Virus record (IMG/VR): IMGVR_UViG_3300046484_000023
Span: 1-42,395 of that record
Origin: a virus
Direction: 5' to 3' (one strand)
DNA length: 42,395 bases
This document shows, piece by piece, positions 28,401-35,860 of this stretch (its first letter is position 1; each line of letters opens with the position of its first letter). Under the pieces are notes generated by a model, which searched no databases, had not been told where the DNA came from, and saw nothing but the letters and a program-made list of their open reading frames with translations. Position numbers and translations under genes: made by a program.

Positions 28401-29108
28401 TCAAAGTGTATTGGTCACGTCGCTGTACAAAATCCCGTCCACCCAGATCGTCGTTGTGTAGCTGCCATGCGTCACCGGCGAGTAGAAGCTCCAGCTATAA
28501 GTCGGGATCGACTGCGCGACTGGCACGTCCTGTTCGTAGGTCTGCGGGTTTCCTGGCCAGACCGTAACCGGCGCGCTCATGCCTGGCAGGTAGAGATAAA
28601 CGTCGGCATGGCTGCATGTGGTCAGGAGGTATTTGACGTGCTTCGTGGTCGGGATGGCCGTTGCTGTCGGCGTCGGGTCCGGCGTGGGGATGGCCGTTGC
28701 CGTGCTTGCCGGTGTCGGTGTGGTGGCCGGGGTTGCCTGCGTGGGGATGGCCGTCGGCGCCGCAGTCGGGATTTTCGTAGCAGTCACCTGTATGCTTGGC
28801 TTGGCTGTTGGCTGTTCGGATGGACCGGCTGGGTTATGGCTGCATCCTGCCAGGAATATCACCGCCAGGATCATCGCCGCGGCTGGTCTGAGGATGTTTA
28901 CCGCCTGCCGCCGGATGACCGTGCCCAGGTTCATATTCCTAAATGCCCGGCACTCCAGGCTGCATGGACCTATGTTGGTCAGTCCCTTCGGGCAGAAGTC
29001 CGCGCCTGAGAATCCAAGCACTTCGTGGTTGGCGTGTTCGCAGTCTGTGCATCCAACCCATTCCTGAAGCTGATACAATCCTTTGTCAAACTTGGCTGTG
29101 CTTTCCAT
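28401..29108 (-). CDS. Cys-rich segment joined to a Pro/Thr-rich lipoprotein
   Basis: A 235-residue frame starting MESTAKFDKGLYQLQEWVG with AGGAGG upstream. The N-terminal 55 residues have a Cys cluster (C20, C23, C39, C49, C53). From M59 comes a basic stretch, a hydrophobic segment and lipobox FLAGC (C89), then a long Pro/Thr-rich linker (about 95-155) and a small beta domain with CSHADVYLYLPG. Alternatively ATG 28934 (M59) starts a separate 177-residue lipoprotein, since a cytoplasmic Cys domain before a signal peptide is unusual. The lipoprotein would be anchored on the host envelope. Confidence 0.55.
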   Translation of the reverse strand: MESTAKFDKGLYQLQEWVGCTDCEHANHEVLGFSGADFCPKGLTNIGPCSLECRAFRNMNLGTVIRRQAVNILRPAAAMILAVIFLAGCSHNPAGPSEQPTAKPSIQVTATKIPTAAPTAIPTQATPATTPTPASTATAIPTPDPTPTATAIPTTKHVKYLLTTCSHADVYLYLPGMSAPVTVWPGNPQTYEQDVPVAQSIPTYSWSFYSPVTHGSYTTTIWVDGILYSDVTNTL

Positions 29109-29118
29109 GGCTTCCTCC

Positions 29119-29601
29119 TTACCAGATTCCGCTCAGGTCGCCGTAAAGAGCCACCAGCAGCCTCAGCTCGCTGTCCACGCGGCGAAGTTCCCATGCCGCC
29201 TGTGACAGACGCATTTCTGTCCGGTTCTTTCCCTCAAAAAGCCCGACGACTCCGCCGCCCATGTAATCCACGCCCATAGCCCCGTCCGGCCAAGGCGTCT
29301 TGCTGGCGGCCATCGTCTCGGCCATCTTCGTGTTTATCACGGCCATCTCGCAGCGCCGGAAGGTGGATATAAGCCTATAATATGAGCGGTGGCGAAGCCT
29401 CGCGAGGCGCTCGCACTTTCTGAGAAGCTTGACCCGTTCCGGGCGCGGGCTCTTCTTTGTGCCCTCAAAGGCAAGGAAATGTACTGCACGGTCACGCTGC
29501 CAAGTGAGACGCTCAGAATCCATCTCGCGAAGGTAAGGCACGAATCCTCCCTTGAATGGATTCCACGGCCGCCCTTGTCCGATCACGTCGAATTCTCTCA
29601 T
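29119..29601 (-). CDS. Hypothetical protein
   Basis: A 160-residue protein starting MREFDVIGQGRPWNPFKGG, with AGGAGG upstream. A basic helical middle (LLRKCERLARLRHRSYYRL) is followed by a Gly-rich loop (DYMGGGVVGLFEGKN) and a C-terminal helix. No family was recognised. Early operon gene. Confidence 0.5.
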   Translation of the reverse strand: MREFDVIGQGRPWNPFKGGFVPYLREMDSERLTWQRDRAVHFLAFEGTKKSPRPERVKLLRKCERLARLRHRSYYRLISTFRRCEMAVINTKMAETMAASKTPWPDGAMGVDYMGGGVVGLFEGKNRTEMRLSQAAWELRRVDSELRLLVALYGDLSGIW

Positions 29602-29613
29602 AGCGAGGCCTCC

Positions 29614-29817
29614 TTAGTCGGTCGGGAATACTCCCGTCAAATCGAAGATCAATCCCTCGATGCCTTCCTTCATGCCGCGAGTTTTGATCTCAAGTTCCAG
29701 ATAAGCTTTCTTAAAAATTGGATCGGTGTCGGCAGCCGCCATTTCCCTCGACCGGATTTCGCTTTGCCGGTAGTGTTCGCGGACCTCCTGCAGATGTTCA
29801 AGGGTGATGGTCTTCAT
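29614..29817 (-). CDS. Hypothetical small helical protein
   Basis: A 67-residue mostly helical protein starting MKTITLEHLQEVREHYRQS; ATG 29817 chosen for its GGGGAG. Acidic-basic heptads suggest a dimeric coiled coil. Function unknown. Confidence 0.55.
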   Translation of the reverse strand: MKTITLEHLQEVREHYRQSEIRSREMAAADTDPIFKKAYLELEIKTRGMKEGIEGLIFDLTGVFPTD

Positions 29818-29821
29818 GGTG

Positions 29822-29920
29822 TTATTCTCCCCTGTGCAATTCCATTGCCGCAATCACGCGCCGGTCGGATTCAAGACACTGCTTTTTTATGGCTTCGTTT
29901 TCGGTTGTGTGGTAAGTCAT
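29822..29920 (-). CDS. Very small hypothetical protein
   Basis: A 32-residue frame starting MTYHTTENEAIKKQCLESDR with an excellent CAGGAGG nine bases before the ATG; it ends five bases before the next start. Short, but the start signal and tight packing support real translation. Confidence 0.45.
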   Translation of the reverse strand: MTYHTTENEAIKKQCLESDRRVIAAMELHRGE

Positions 29921-29943
29921 GGCTGCGCCTCCTGGTTTATCGT

Positions 29944-29989
29944 GGCCGGGCTTGCAACCGGCCTGCCGCATTGGCGCCCCGCAGGGCGC
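29944..29989. other. Two adjacent GC-rich hairpins between genes
   Basis: GGCCGG/CCGGCC (29944-29963, 8-base loop) and GCGCCC/GGGCGC (29974-29989, 4-base loop) are perfect inverted repeats in the intergenic gap before the 32-residue gene. Neither is followed by a T-run on either strand. They may be RNA-stability or processing hairpins. Confidence 0.6.
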
Positions 29990-29998
29990 TGCTCTGCG

Positions 29999-30187
29999 TC
30001 AGCCTTCCATGTAAGGCTGGTATGCCGCGACGCTCTCCTTGATCTGATCCAGCGCGCAGGAGATTGACTCGATCCTTTCCGCGTTGTCTGACGACCGGGT
30101 GCCCTTCTTGAGTTCTTCGAACTGTGCCGAGAGCGTCTCAACCGTCACGCTCATCTCTTGGAGTTTCTCGACCATCGGGTTGCTCAT
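29999..30187 (-). CDS. Hypothetical small coiled-coil protein
   Basis: A 62-residue protein starting MSNPMVEKLQEMSVTVETLS, with GGAGGCAC upstream; almost all amphipathic helix with heptad-like hydrophobic spacing. Unknown function, early operon. Confidence 0.5.
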   Translation of the reverse strand: MSNPMVEKLQEMSVTVETLSAQFEELKKGTRSSDNAERIESISCALDQIKESVAAYQPYMEG

Positions 30188-30224
30188 CGTTGTGCCTCCG
30201 CGTTTTAGGGCCGCCCGCCCGTGG

Positions 30225-30512
30225 TTAGTTTCTGAACTCGCGCATCCGAAGCGCCGAGCACCGAATCATCGGGTCAATACCTTTCGCCAGGAACTGCGCC
30301 CGGCCATGAAGCTTGGTGAGCTGGTTTTTTACGTCGTGCATCAGCTTGTTGGCCTTCTCTATGATCTCATCCGGGAAGAGGGAAACCAGCTCGCGCAGGT
30401 TTGCTTCCGCCTCCAGGCGGTTGATCGGGTTATGGCGGGCGATCCAAATCCACCGCGCTAGTTCGTGTCTCAGGTTCTGCATCCTTCCTGCTGCCGTCGG
30501 CATCCAGACCAT
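30225..30512 (-). CDS. Hypothetical helical protein
   Basis: A 95-residue protein starting MVWMPTAAGRMQNLRHELA with GGGAGG before the ATG; mostly alpha-helical with ELVSLFPDEIIEKANKLMHD. No family recognised. Second gene of the early operon. Confidence 0.55.
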   Translation of the reverse strand: MVWMPTAAGRMQNLRHELARWIWIARHNPINRLEAEANLRELVSLFPDEIIEKANKLMHDVKNQLTKLHGRAQFLAKGIDPMIRCSALRMREFRN

Positions 30513-30556
30513 GGTGCGCCTCCCTGTTCTTTATTCCCTACAACTATATTATCGTA

Positions 30557-31078
30557 TCAAATGCCTAAAAAGTCAAATACTATTTTTACATATTTTTTAC
30601 CTTTCTTGACCTTGGAAAGGTCCGCTAGAAATACCTTTCTGGCCAGGGATTCTTTCAAAATATCTTTAAGATTATTAGGAGTTGAAATATCCTGCATTTT
30701 AAAAGACTTTCTGGCTATTTCCCGGGCCGCGATATAAGCCTTGTGCGATTCGTGGCGATGCACAAAATAAGCGTTGGATCGGATGTTTTTACGGGCGTTG
30801 CAGCTTCGGCAGATTATTTGAATGTTGTTTTCTGTCAGAACATGCCCGTTATCCACCCGATCCAAAGATGGCCGATTTCCGGCATGACCTTCTCCGCGCT
30901 TCCATATAAATTCAAACCCGCAGTATCTGCATGATTTTGTCTTTTGGGCGATATCTACAAGTTTCACCCATCCGATTTTCACGTCATATTTTGCTCTATG
31001 CCTATTGAGCGTCTGCATGGCCCATATTTTCATTGGATTTTTTAAAACATACTTTGCTTGAGCTGGGTTTTTATCCAT
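30557..31078 (-). CDS. HNH endonuclease with zinc-type Cys pairs, first gene of early operon
   Basis: A 173-residue protein. SCRYCGFEFIWKRG, RPSLDRVDNGHVLTENNIQI and ICRSCNARKN make an HNH nuclease with two CxxC pairs, distinct from the zinc-ribbon family elsewhere. A basic helical C-terminus (HRHESHKAYIAAREIARK) may bind DNA. CGGAGG precedes the ATG, and a sigma70-type promoter lies 28 bases upstream. AT-rich relative to most of the genome. Confidence 0.85.
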   Translation of the reverse strand: MDKNPAQAKYVLKNPMKIWAMQTLNRHRAKYDVKIGWVKLVDIAQKTKSCRYCGFEFIWKRGEGHAGNRPSLDRVDNGHVLTENNIQIICRSCNARKNIRSNAYFVHRHESHKAYIAAREIARKSFKMQDISTPNNLKDILKESLARKVFLADLSKVKKGKKYVKIVFDFLGI

Positions 31079-31105
31079 GACTACCTCCGGGATGTGTTAT
31101 ATATT

Positions 31106-31133
31106 ATTATATCATGGAGTTTGTTTTTGTAAA
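31106..31133 (-). promoter_or_regulatory. Sigma70-type promoter of the early minus-strand operon
   Basis: On the minus strand TTTACA (31133-31128), a 16-base spacer and TATAAT (31111-31106). Upstream of the -35 is A/T-rich sequence from the terminator tail, which could act as an UP element. It lies between the terminator of the late block and the first early gene. Confidence 0.75.
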
Positions 31134-31139
31134 GGATTC

Positions 31140-31180
31140 TTTAAAAAGAAAAGGCCCAGGGCGGCGGAACCCTGGGCCTT
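31140..31180 (-). terminator. Intrinsic terminator of the late operon
   Basis: Minus-strand 11-bp stem AAGGCCCAGGG / CCCTGGGCCTT with an 8-base loop (31180-31151) followed by TTCTTTTT. It ends transcription running through the exported protein genes before the early promoter. Confidence 0.85.
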
Positions 31181-31236
31181 ATGCTCGGAGGAAAGGGGGG
31201 ACTCCGAGCCGGGGAAGCGTATATATATTGAGGCTA

Positions 31237-31620
31237 TCAGTACTTCTTTTCGATTGTGACCGGCGCCATCGTCCCGGTCGGGATCGTGAAGGTCCCGCCC
31301 GGACTGGCCACGGTGAACTGGATGGTGTACGTCCCGGCCCTGGCTGTCTGCGAAGTGCTCCAGTAGAACACGAACACGCCTGCCGTGGGCGGCGCTACGA
31401 TGACCGCGGGCTCGTCTGTGAAGGCGTTGACTGTGTTGCCGTCCATCTTCATGGAGGCCGTGACGGTGCAGCCGGTCAAGTCAACAGGCATGCCGAGCGC
31501 GTCGACAATCGGCACGCGGTAGGTGGGGAGCGTGTTGCCCTGCTTTAGGCGGATGCGCTCCAGAGCCTGCGCCTGGGAGCATAACACGATCAGAAGGATT
31601 GCTGCAAGTATTTTTCTCAT
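31237..31620 (-). CDS. Exported BppU-like beta-sandwich protein
   Basis: A 127-residue protein starting MRKILAAILLIVLCSQAQA, a sec signal peptide. The mature part (LKQGNTLPTYRVPIVDALGM, VDLTGCTVTASMKMDGN, VFVFYWSTSQTARAGTYTI) resembles the small beta-sandwich of BppU/baseplate-upper-type domains, but a signal peptide is not expected on a virion part, so it is probably sent to the host envelope. ATGA overlap with the gene before it. Confidence 0.6.
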   Translation of the reverse strand: MRKILAAILLIVLCSQAQALERIRLKQGNTLPTYRVPIVDALGMPVDLTGCTVTASMKMDGNTVNAFTDEPAVIVAPPTAGVFVFYWSTSQTARAGTYTIQFTVASPGGTFTIPTGTMAPVTIEKKY

Positions 31621-32582
31621 GGCTTCCTCATCTTTCTCGGCTTGGTGTCGACCGTCATGCTCTGAAGGAAGAACGGCAGCGGCGTCTGCGTAGCAGTCGG
31701 GCTGGCCGTGACCGTCGCCGATATGGTCGGCGTCGGCGTCCTTGTCCCGGTCACGGTGATGGTCGGCGTGGCCGTGAAGGTCGGAGACGATGTCGGGCTC
31801 AGGGTCTGGAGAGGGGTGATGCCGTCGCTTGACAGGACCTGAACACTCGACACTGCGTCAGTCACGTTTCCATAGTCCCCGCCGCTTATCCCGAAGAACG
31901 TGTTGCCAGAATACCACGGGATCGAGAGCGTGCCGAACACATTGATGCCGTTGCACAAGACGACTATGCTGGATCCGTCGTCATACACCTCAACGTCCGC
32001 ATGCCATCCGTACCCATAGCCCTCGCTGATCGGCTGAGCCTGCGTGGGCATGTCATTTATGTTCACCGCAGCGGCCACTCCGCTCAGGTAATGGCGGTAG
32101 CCCTCGTGGTTGTAGGGAGGGTCAGGGTCAGGCGGCCGGGGATCAGAGTCTGTGACGGTGAAGCTTGAGCCGTGGAACCCGACATAGAAGTAGTCTCCCG
32201 TGTTGGGGTTGGTGCAGGCGTTCGAGCTTGCGCGGACAAGGATGCCTCCTTCGGCCTGATAGGCTATGATCGGCATCCAGATGCGCGCCCGGTAATAATG
32301 AGAATTGCCATCGCCAAGGTCGATGAGCGCGCAGGCCCCTGGGGTCTGCTCGTAGGCGGTGTATCCGCTTATGGCCACGGTCCCGCTCATCAGGTGCCAC
32401 ACGTCGCCGGACAGCGACACCTCCGGCGCCCGTCCGTCAATCGAGCCGGCCGTGTACGTATGCCCCGGCACCAGGTCATTGAGGTATGCCGTGCCCGAGG
32501 CCGGAGGCGTGGGCGTAGGCGTGGCCGCGTGCGCCGCCAGCGGAGCAAGAAGCGCGATGGCTAAAAGCGCCAGGCGCCTCAT
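31617..32582 (-). CDS. Exported lectin/LamG-like protein with Thr/Pro-rich tail
   Basis: A 321-residue protein starting MRRLALLAIALLAPLAAHA (sec signal), with a PTPTPP linker after it. The middle (about 30-245) is beta-rich with DVEVYDDGSSIVVLCNGINV and NTFFGISGGDYGNVTDA, the pattern of concanavalin/LamG-like carbohydrate-binding domains. Residues about 255-300 are Thr/Pro/Ser-rich (TPTITVTGTRTPTPTISATV), then a short basic end. Likely a surface protein; its placement after lysis genes suggests a late-expressed envelope or adhesion factor. Confidence 0.6.
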   Translation of the reverse strand: MRRLALLAIALLAPLAAHAATPTPTPPASGTAYLNDLVPGHTYTAGSIDGRAPEVSLSGDVWHLMSGTVAISGYTAYEQTPGACALIDLGDGNSHYYRARIWMPIIAYQAEGGILVRASSNACTNPNTGDYFYVGFHGSSFTVTDSDPRPPDPDPPYNHEGYRHYLSGVAAAVNINDMPTQAQPISEGYGYGWHADVEVYDDGSSIVVLCNGINVFGTLSIPWYSGNTFFGISGGDYGNVTDAVSSVQVLSSDGITPLQTLSPTSSPTFTATPTITVTGTRTPTPTISATVTASPTATQTPLPFFLQSMTVDTKPRKMRKP

Positions 32583-33334
32583 GCCGAGGCCTCAAGCAGC
32601 CCCTGGAATGGGACGCGGACCATCTCGCCGCTGTTGATGAGGTCGTTGGGCGTCTTCTGAGCGTCCTGGTTGCCAGAGATGTCCGGCGTGAGGCATAGCG
32701 GATAGTCGCTGCCGCGGAGCATTGACGCATTGTACGCCAAGTCAGAGATGAACTCCGAGCAGATGCGCGCCGCGGCAAGATGGACGCCTCCGAATGACAG
32801 GAAGTTGGCCAGGTCATACTTGTAGCCGATCATGTCGTTGGCGAGCTTGATGATCCCGTCGATGATCTCCGGTGTGGCCCGGCGCAGGCGCCAGATCTCC
32901 AGGTGCGGGTTCTCCAGGTCGATGGTTTCCTCCTTCACCACCGGCCAGGTGGAATGCACCCTGATCGGCATGCGTGAGGCGAGCCTCTGCTTGATGATGG
33001 TCGGCTCCTCTTCCCACCGTCCCGGAAGGACCTCTGGCACCGTCCAGGTGCTCCCGTCCTTGACCTTGAACACTCCCGGCCGGTCGGACACCTCCTCGAC
33101 CTCGGCATCGGGATCCACGGCATCCCTTATCCAGCCGCAGTGCGTGTACCGGCCGCTGCTGAATCCGGGCGCGTTCGGGTCGCGGTCGGTCCCCTTGTTC
33201 CCCTCGAATGCCGCGATCAGGTTGCCGAGAACGTCGAAGTCCGGGAAGAAAAGGTCTCCGGCCACCCACATGGCGATGTCGCCGCGGCGCACGTTGATGA
33301 GATTGGTCTGCTTTGCAAGGATGATCTCGCTCAT
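32579..33334 (-). CDS. Permuted papain-fold (NlpC/P60-YiiX type) hydrolase candidate
   Basis: A 251-residue protein starting MSEIILAKQTNLINVRRGD. RYTHCGWIRDA carries a conserved-looking His and ICSEFISDLAY carries a Cys in the CSEF context, the order (His before Cys) of permuted NlpC/P60-like YiiX/YebB enzymes. No signal peptide. In the late operon between holin-like genes and exported genes, it could be the endolysin, but a role at the membrane or on acylated substrates is also possible for this fold. ATGA overlap with the upstream gene. Confidence 0.6.
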   Translation of the reverse strand: MSEIILAKQTNLINVRRGDIAMWVAGDLFFPDFDVLGNLIAAFEGNKGTDRDPNAPGFSSGRYTHCGWIRDAVDPDAEVEEVSDRPGVFKVKDGSTWTVPEVLPGRWEEEPTIIKQRLASRMPIRVHSTWPVVKEETIDLENPHLEIWRLRRATPEIIDGIIKLANDMIGYKYDLANFLSFGGVHLAAARICSEFISDLAYNASMLRGSDYPLCLTPDISGNQDAQKTPNDLINSGEMVRVPFQGLLEASA

Positions 33335-33666
33335 GGCTTTCCTCCCTGTGCTGTGGCTGGCGCCGGGGCCTGGGCCGCCTGCGCCTCGATTGCGATCTTC
33401 AGCAGCCGGTCGTGCTTGGCCGTGGCCATGCGCGCGAACACGGACTTGACCGCGTCGCCAATAGCGGCCACGCAGACCGTGACCTGGATGTACGCCGTGT
33501 TGGCGTCCACCTGCTTCTGGCCGAACAGGTACAGGGTCCAGACGATCCAGAAAAGTCCGCCAAGGATGATGCCCGAGCAGGACAGGTAGGTCTTCTTTCC
33601 GTCGAACGCCTTCTTGATGCCGTTGAATCCGCCGATCATGTCCACGAGCTTGAGTAGAAAATCCAT
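33331..33666 (-). CDS. Holin-like membrane protein
   Basis: A 111-residue protein starting MDFLLKLVDMIGGFNGIKKA. One strong membrane span (about 30-49, SGIILGGLFWIVWTLYLFG) and a second weaker hydrophobic region near 58-75, with a charged Ala/Pro-rich C-terminus. Size and neighbours fit a phage holin. It overlaps the papain-fold gene. Confidence 0.55.
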   Translation of the reverse strand: MDFLLKLVDMIGGFNGIKKAFDGKKTYLSCSGIILGGLFWIVWTLYLFGQKQVDANTAYIQVTVCVAAIGDAVKSVFARMATAKHDRLLKIAIEAQAAQAPAPATAQGGKP

Positions 33667-33676
33667 GCGCCCTCCT

Positions 33677-34042
33677 TTAAGGCTTCACTTCAATCAGGGC
33701 CGCCTTGACGGCCTCTTTAAGCGTGTTCTTGTCGATCTTCCCCTCGCCCATGAGGCCGATGACGATGTTGATTATGATGGCCACGAGCAGGACCCCGCCG
33801 ACGGCGATGACCTTATTGCGCTCATTCCAGAGCGTGGTCACCATGCCGACCTTCTCGTCGTCGAGCCGGGCAAGCCTGGTCTCGACATCGTCCACGCGGC
33901 CGTGGGCCTTCTCGGCCGTCTGCTGCGCCTTCCCTATGATCGGGAGCATCTCAAGCTTGCAGGCGTCCTGGTGCCCAGAGATGAGCAGAAGGACGTGGTC
34001 GTCCTGCGGACCTTTGGCGAGTGCGGTCTTTCTTGGAGCCAT
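33677..34042 (-). CDS. Membrane protein of the lysis region (holin or spanin-like candidate)
   Basis: A 121-residue protein starting MAPRKTALAKGPQDDHVLL, with AGGAGG upstream of ATG 34042. A predicted coiled coil (about 40-65, ETRLARLDDEKV) precedes one membrane span (about 78-98, VIAVGGVLLVAIIINIVIGL). This is the layout of coiled-coil plus single-span phage membrane proteins in lysis cassettes. Longer upstream frame is a shadow. Confidence 0.5.
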   Translation of the reverse strand: MAPRKTALAKGPQDDHVLLLISGHQDACKLEMLPIIGKAQQTAEKAHGRVDDVETRLARLDDEKVGMVTTLWNERNKVIAVGGVLLVAIIINIVIGLMGEGKIDKNTLKEAVKAALIEVKP

Positions 34043-34065
34043 GTCATTGATCCTCCTGAATTCTA

Positions 34066-34455
34066 TCAGGCCAAGGCCCGAACGTCCAGCATGAAGCCGG
34101 TCTTGCCGTACAGCGACCACAACTTGTTGAACTCGACTGTGCTCTCCTCAAGCATGTCCGGCTCCTCGAAGAGCGCGAAGTGGTCAGCGACCAGGATGCA
34201 GCCTGCCGTGTCCTTGAGGTAGTTCCCGATGTGCATCTCCACGCCCTCGTGGCCGGGCATGTCCTTGAGCAGAAAGCAGGTGTGCTGATGCGCCGGTGAG
34301 AAGTAGGGCACCACGTCGTATATGCCCGGCGGGATGATGGTGGTGGGCTGCTCAAGGGTCACGCCCGCGGGCCACTGGTCCTTGCCTACGAGCACGCCGG
34401 TGGTGCCGCTCGCGTTGCTCGCCACACGCTTGAGAATGATCGTCTCCTTGTCCAT
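34066..34455 (-). CDS. DUF5675-like protein
   Basis: A 129-residue protein starting MDKETIILKRVASNASGTTG. TLEQPTTIIPPGIYDVVPYF, GHEGVEMHIGNYLKDTAGCI and LVADHFALFEEPDMLEES match the DUF5675 pattern (short beta-rich proteins with EIHxGN...GCI) often encoded with phage lysis or terminase genes; the HIGN...D.GCIL pattern resembles a LysM/L,D-type catalytic fold but function is not established. Confidence 0.7.
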   Translation of the reverse strand: MDKETIILKRVASNASGTTGVLVGKDQWPAGVTLEQPTTIIPPGIYDVVPYFSPAHQHTCFLLKDMPGHEGVEMHIGNYLKDTAGCILVADHFALFEEPDMLEESTVEFNKLWSLYGKTGFMLDVRALA

Positions 34456-34465
34456 GGCTTTCCTC

Positions 34466-35851
34466 CTAAGACTTCAGCCAGCCGGAGAGGTCCACGGTAT
34501 TGCCCATGCCCTCCCAGGCCTTGCTGATCGCATCGATAATCCCGCAGAACTGCGAGTTGTTGCCGGTCCTAAAATGGTTGCACTGATTGAACACCTTGGC
34601 CTTGTGCGGTCCATCCACCAGCTTAAACTGCCCACCCTTGACGCGAAGCATCCATGGCAGCGCCCTGATCTCCTTGCTGTCTCCAGACTCCGTGCCCCAT
34701 ATCGGATGCCCGATGAGGTCCGTGTCCCGCTTGTAATCGTCCACGATGGCCGACTGCCCGCCGTTGGTCTCAAACCACTGCACCACCCGCCGGTCGTCAT
34801 TCTTGATCGTGGCCTTGGTCCGGGCCTTGCTCTCGTGCCAGGGGAGCACCCACGAGTCGGCGTCCACGAGGAACACCTCCTCGCCCACGCGCACGACCAG
34901 GGCGTTGGCCGAGTCGTTTGAGGACTTGTTCCCGGTGTAGGCGATGTCGTGGCCGCGGATGAGCTTCTTGATGACTCCGTCCGGAAGCCGCGGGACGATT
35001 TGCCAATCATCCGGCGAAAGCAAAACGTCCCCGCGCGGCGTCGGGTTGCACATGAACATCGTCTCGAACTCGATGGGCGACATGGCATCCAGGCCGATCT
35101 GTCCGCGGTAGAAGTCCACGGATTTGAGCAGGGGCTTGCCGGTGAAATAATCATCGCCTTTATAGTCCACGAAAGCCGGGAAAATGAGCTTCTTCCATTT
35201 ATGCTCCCGGTCCTCGTTGAGCAGCATTCCGATCAGGTCGAACTCGTGCCAGCGCGTGGCGATGATGATGATGCGAGAATGCTCAGACTGGAGCCGGGTG
35301 CAAAGCACCGTCCTGTACCAGCCCTCCACGTTCTTGCGGACCGTCTCGCTGTTGGCTTCCTTTGAATTCGCGTAATAGTCATCCACCATTGCGATGTCGG
35401 CAGGCGATCCGGTCAGGGCGCCGCCGATGCCGGTGGCCGTATAGCTTCCCCGGCGCCCCTTGATCTGCCAATGCCCCTTGCTGCAGGCGTTGGGATCAAT
35501 CTCGTGATTGAAAAGCCTGGCATACCGCTGCGACATGAAATAGTTCATGGCGCTATAGCTGTGCCGTTCAGCAAGTTCGGCCGCGTAGGTCGCAACCACG
35601 ATGTTCAGGTCTGGGTTGTTGCCGAGCTTCCAGACCGGATACATGATGCAGGCCAGCGTGCTTTTATAATGCTGGGGTGGAACGCTGATGACCAGGCGCG
35701 TGATGGTATCGTCTTCGAGTGCATCCGCGAGTTGACGATGAAAGTCCGCCCAAATATAAGACGGCTCCAAGAACATAGCCGTCCTGATGAGGCTGTTCGT
35801 CACGATGGTTTTATCGAATGACACCCGGTCAAGGGTTAGTGCCTGTCCCAT
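34466..35851 (-). CDS. terL: Terminase large subunit
   Basis: A 461-residue protein starting MGQALTLDRVSFDKTIVTN. Walker A-like motif VISVPPQHYKSTLA and Walker B-like PADIAMVDDYY with IIIIATRWHEFD (coupling motif) define the packaging ATPase; the C-terminal HDIAYTGNKSS and IVDDYKRDTDL regions carry acidic residues of the RNase H-like nuclease. It powers DNA packaging at the portal. Unusually, it lies after the tail-fibre genes and before the lysis genes, about 18 kb along the operon from the portal and far from the small-terminase candidate at 14298-15095. Confidence 0.9.
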   Translation of the reverse strand: MGQALTLDRVSFDKTIVTNSLIRTAMFLEPSYIWADFHRQLADALEDDTITRLVISVPPQHYKSTLACIMYPVWKLGNNPDLNIVVATYAAELAERHSYSAMNYFMSQRYARLFNHEIDPNACSKGHWQIKGRRGSYTATGIGGALTGSPADIAMVDDYYANSKEANSETVRKNVEGWYRTVLCTRLQSEHSRIIIIATRWHEFDLIGMLLNEDREHKWKKLIFPAFVDYKGDDYFTGKPLLKSVDFYRGQIGLDAMSPIEFETMFMCNPTPRGDVLLSPDDWQIVPRLPDGVIKKLIRGHDIAYTGNKSSNDSANALVVRVGEEVFLVDADSWVLPWHESKARTKATIKNDDRRVVQWFETNGGQSAIVDDYKRDTDLIGHPIWGTESGDSKEIRALPWMLRVKGGQFKLVDGPHKAKVFNQCNHFRTGNNSQFCGIIDAISKAWEGMGNTVDLSGWLKS

Positions 35852-35860
35852 CCGCTCCTC

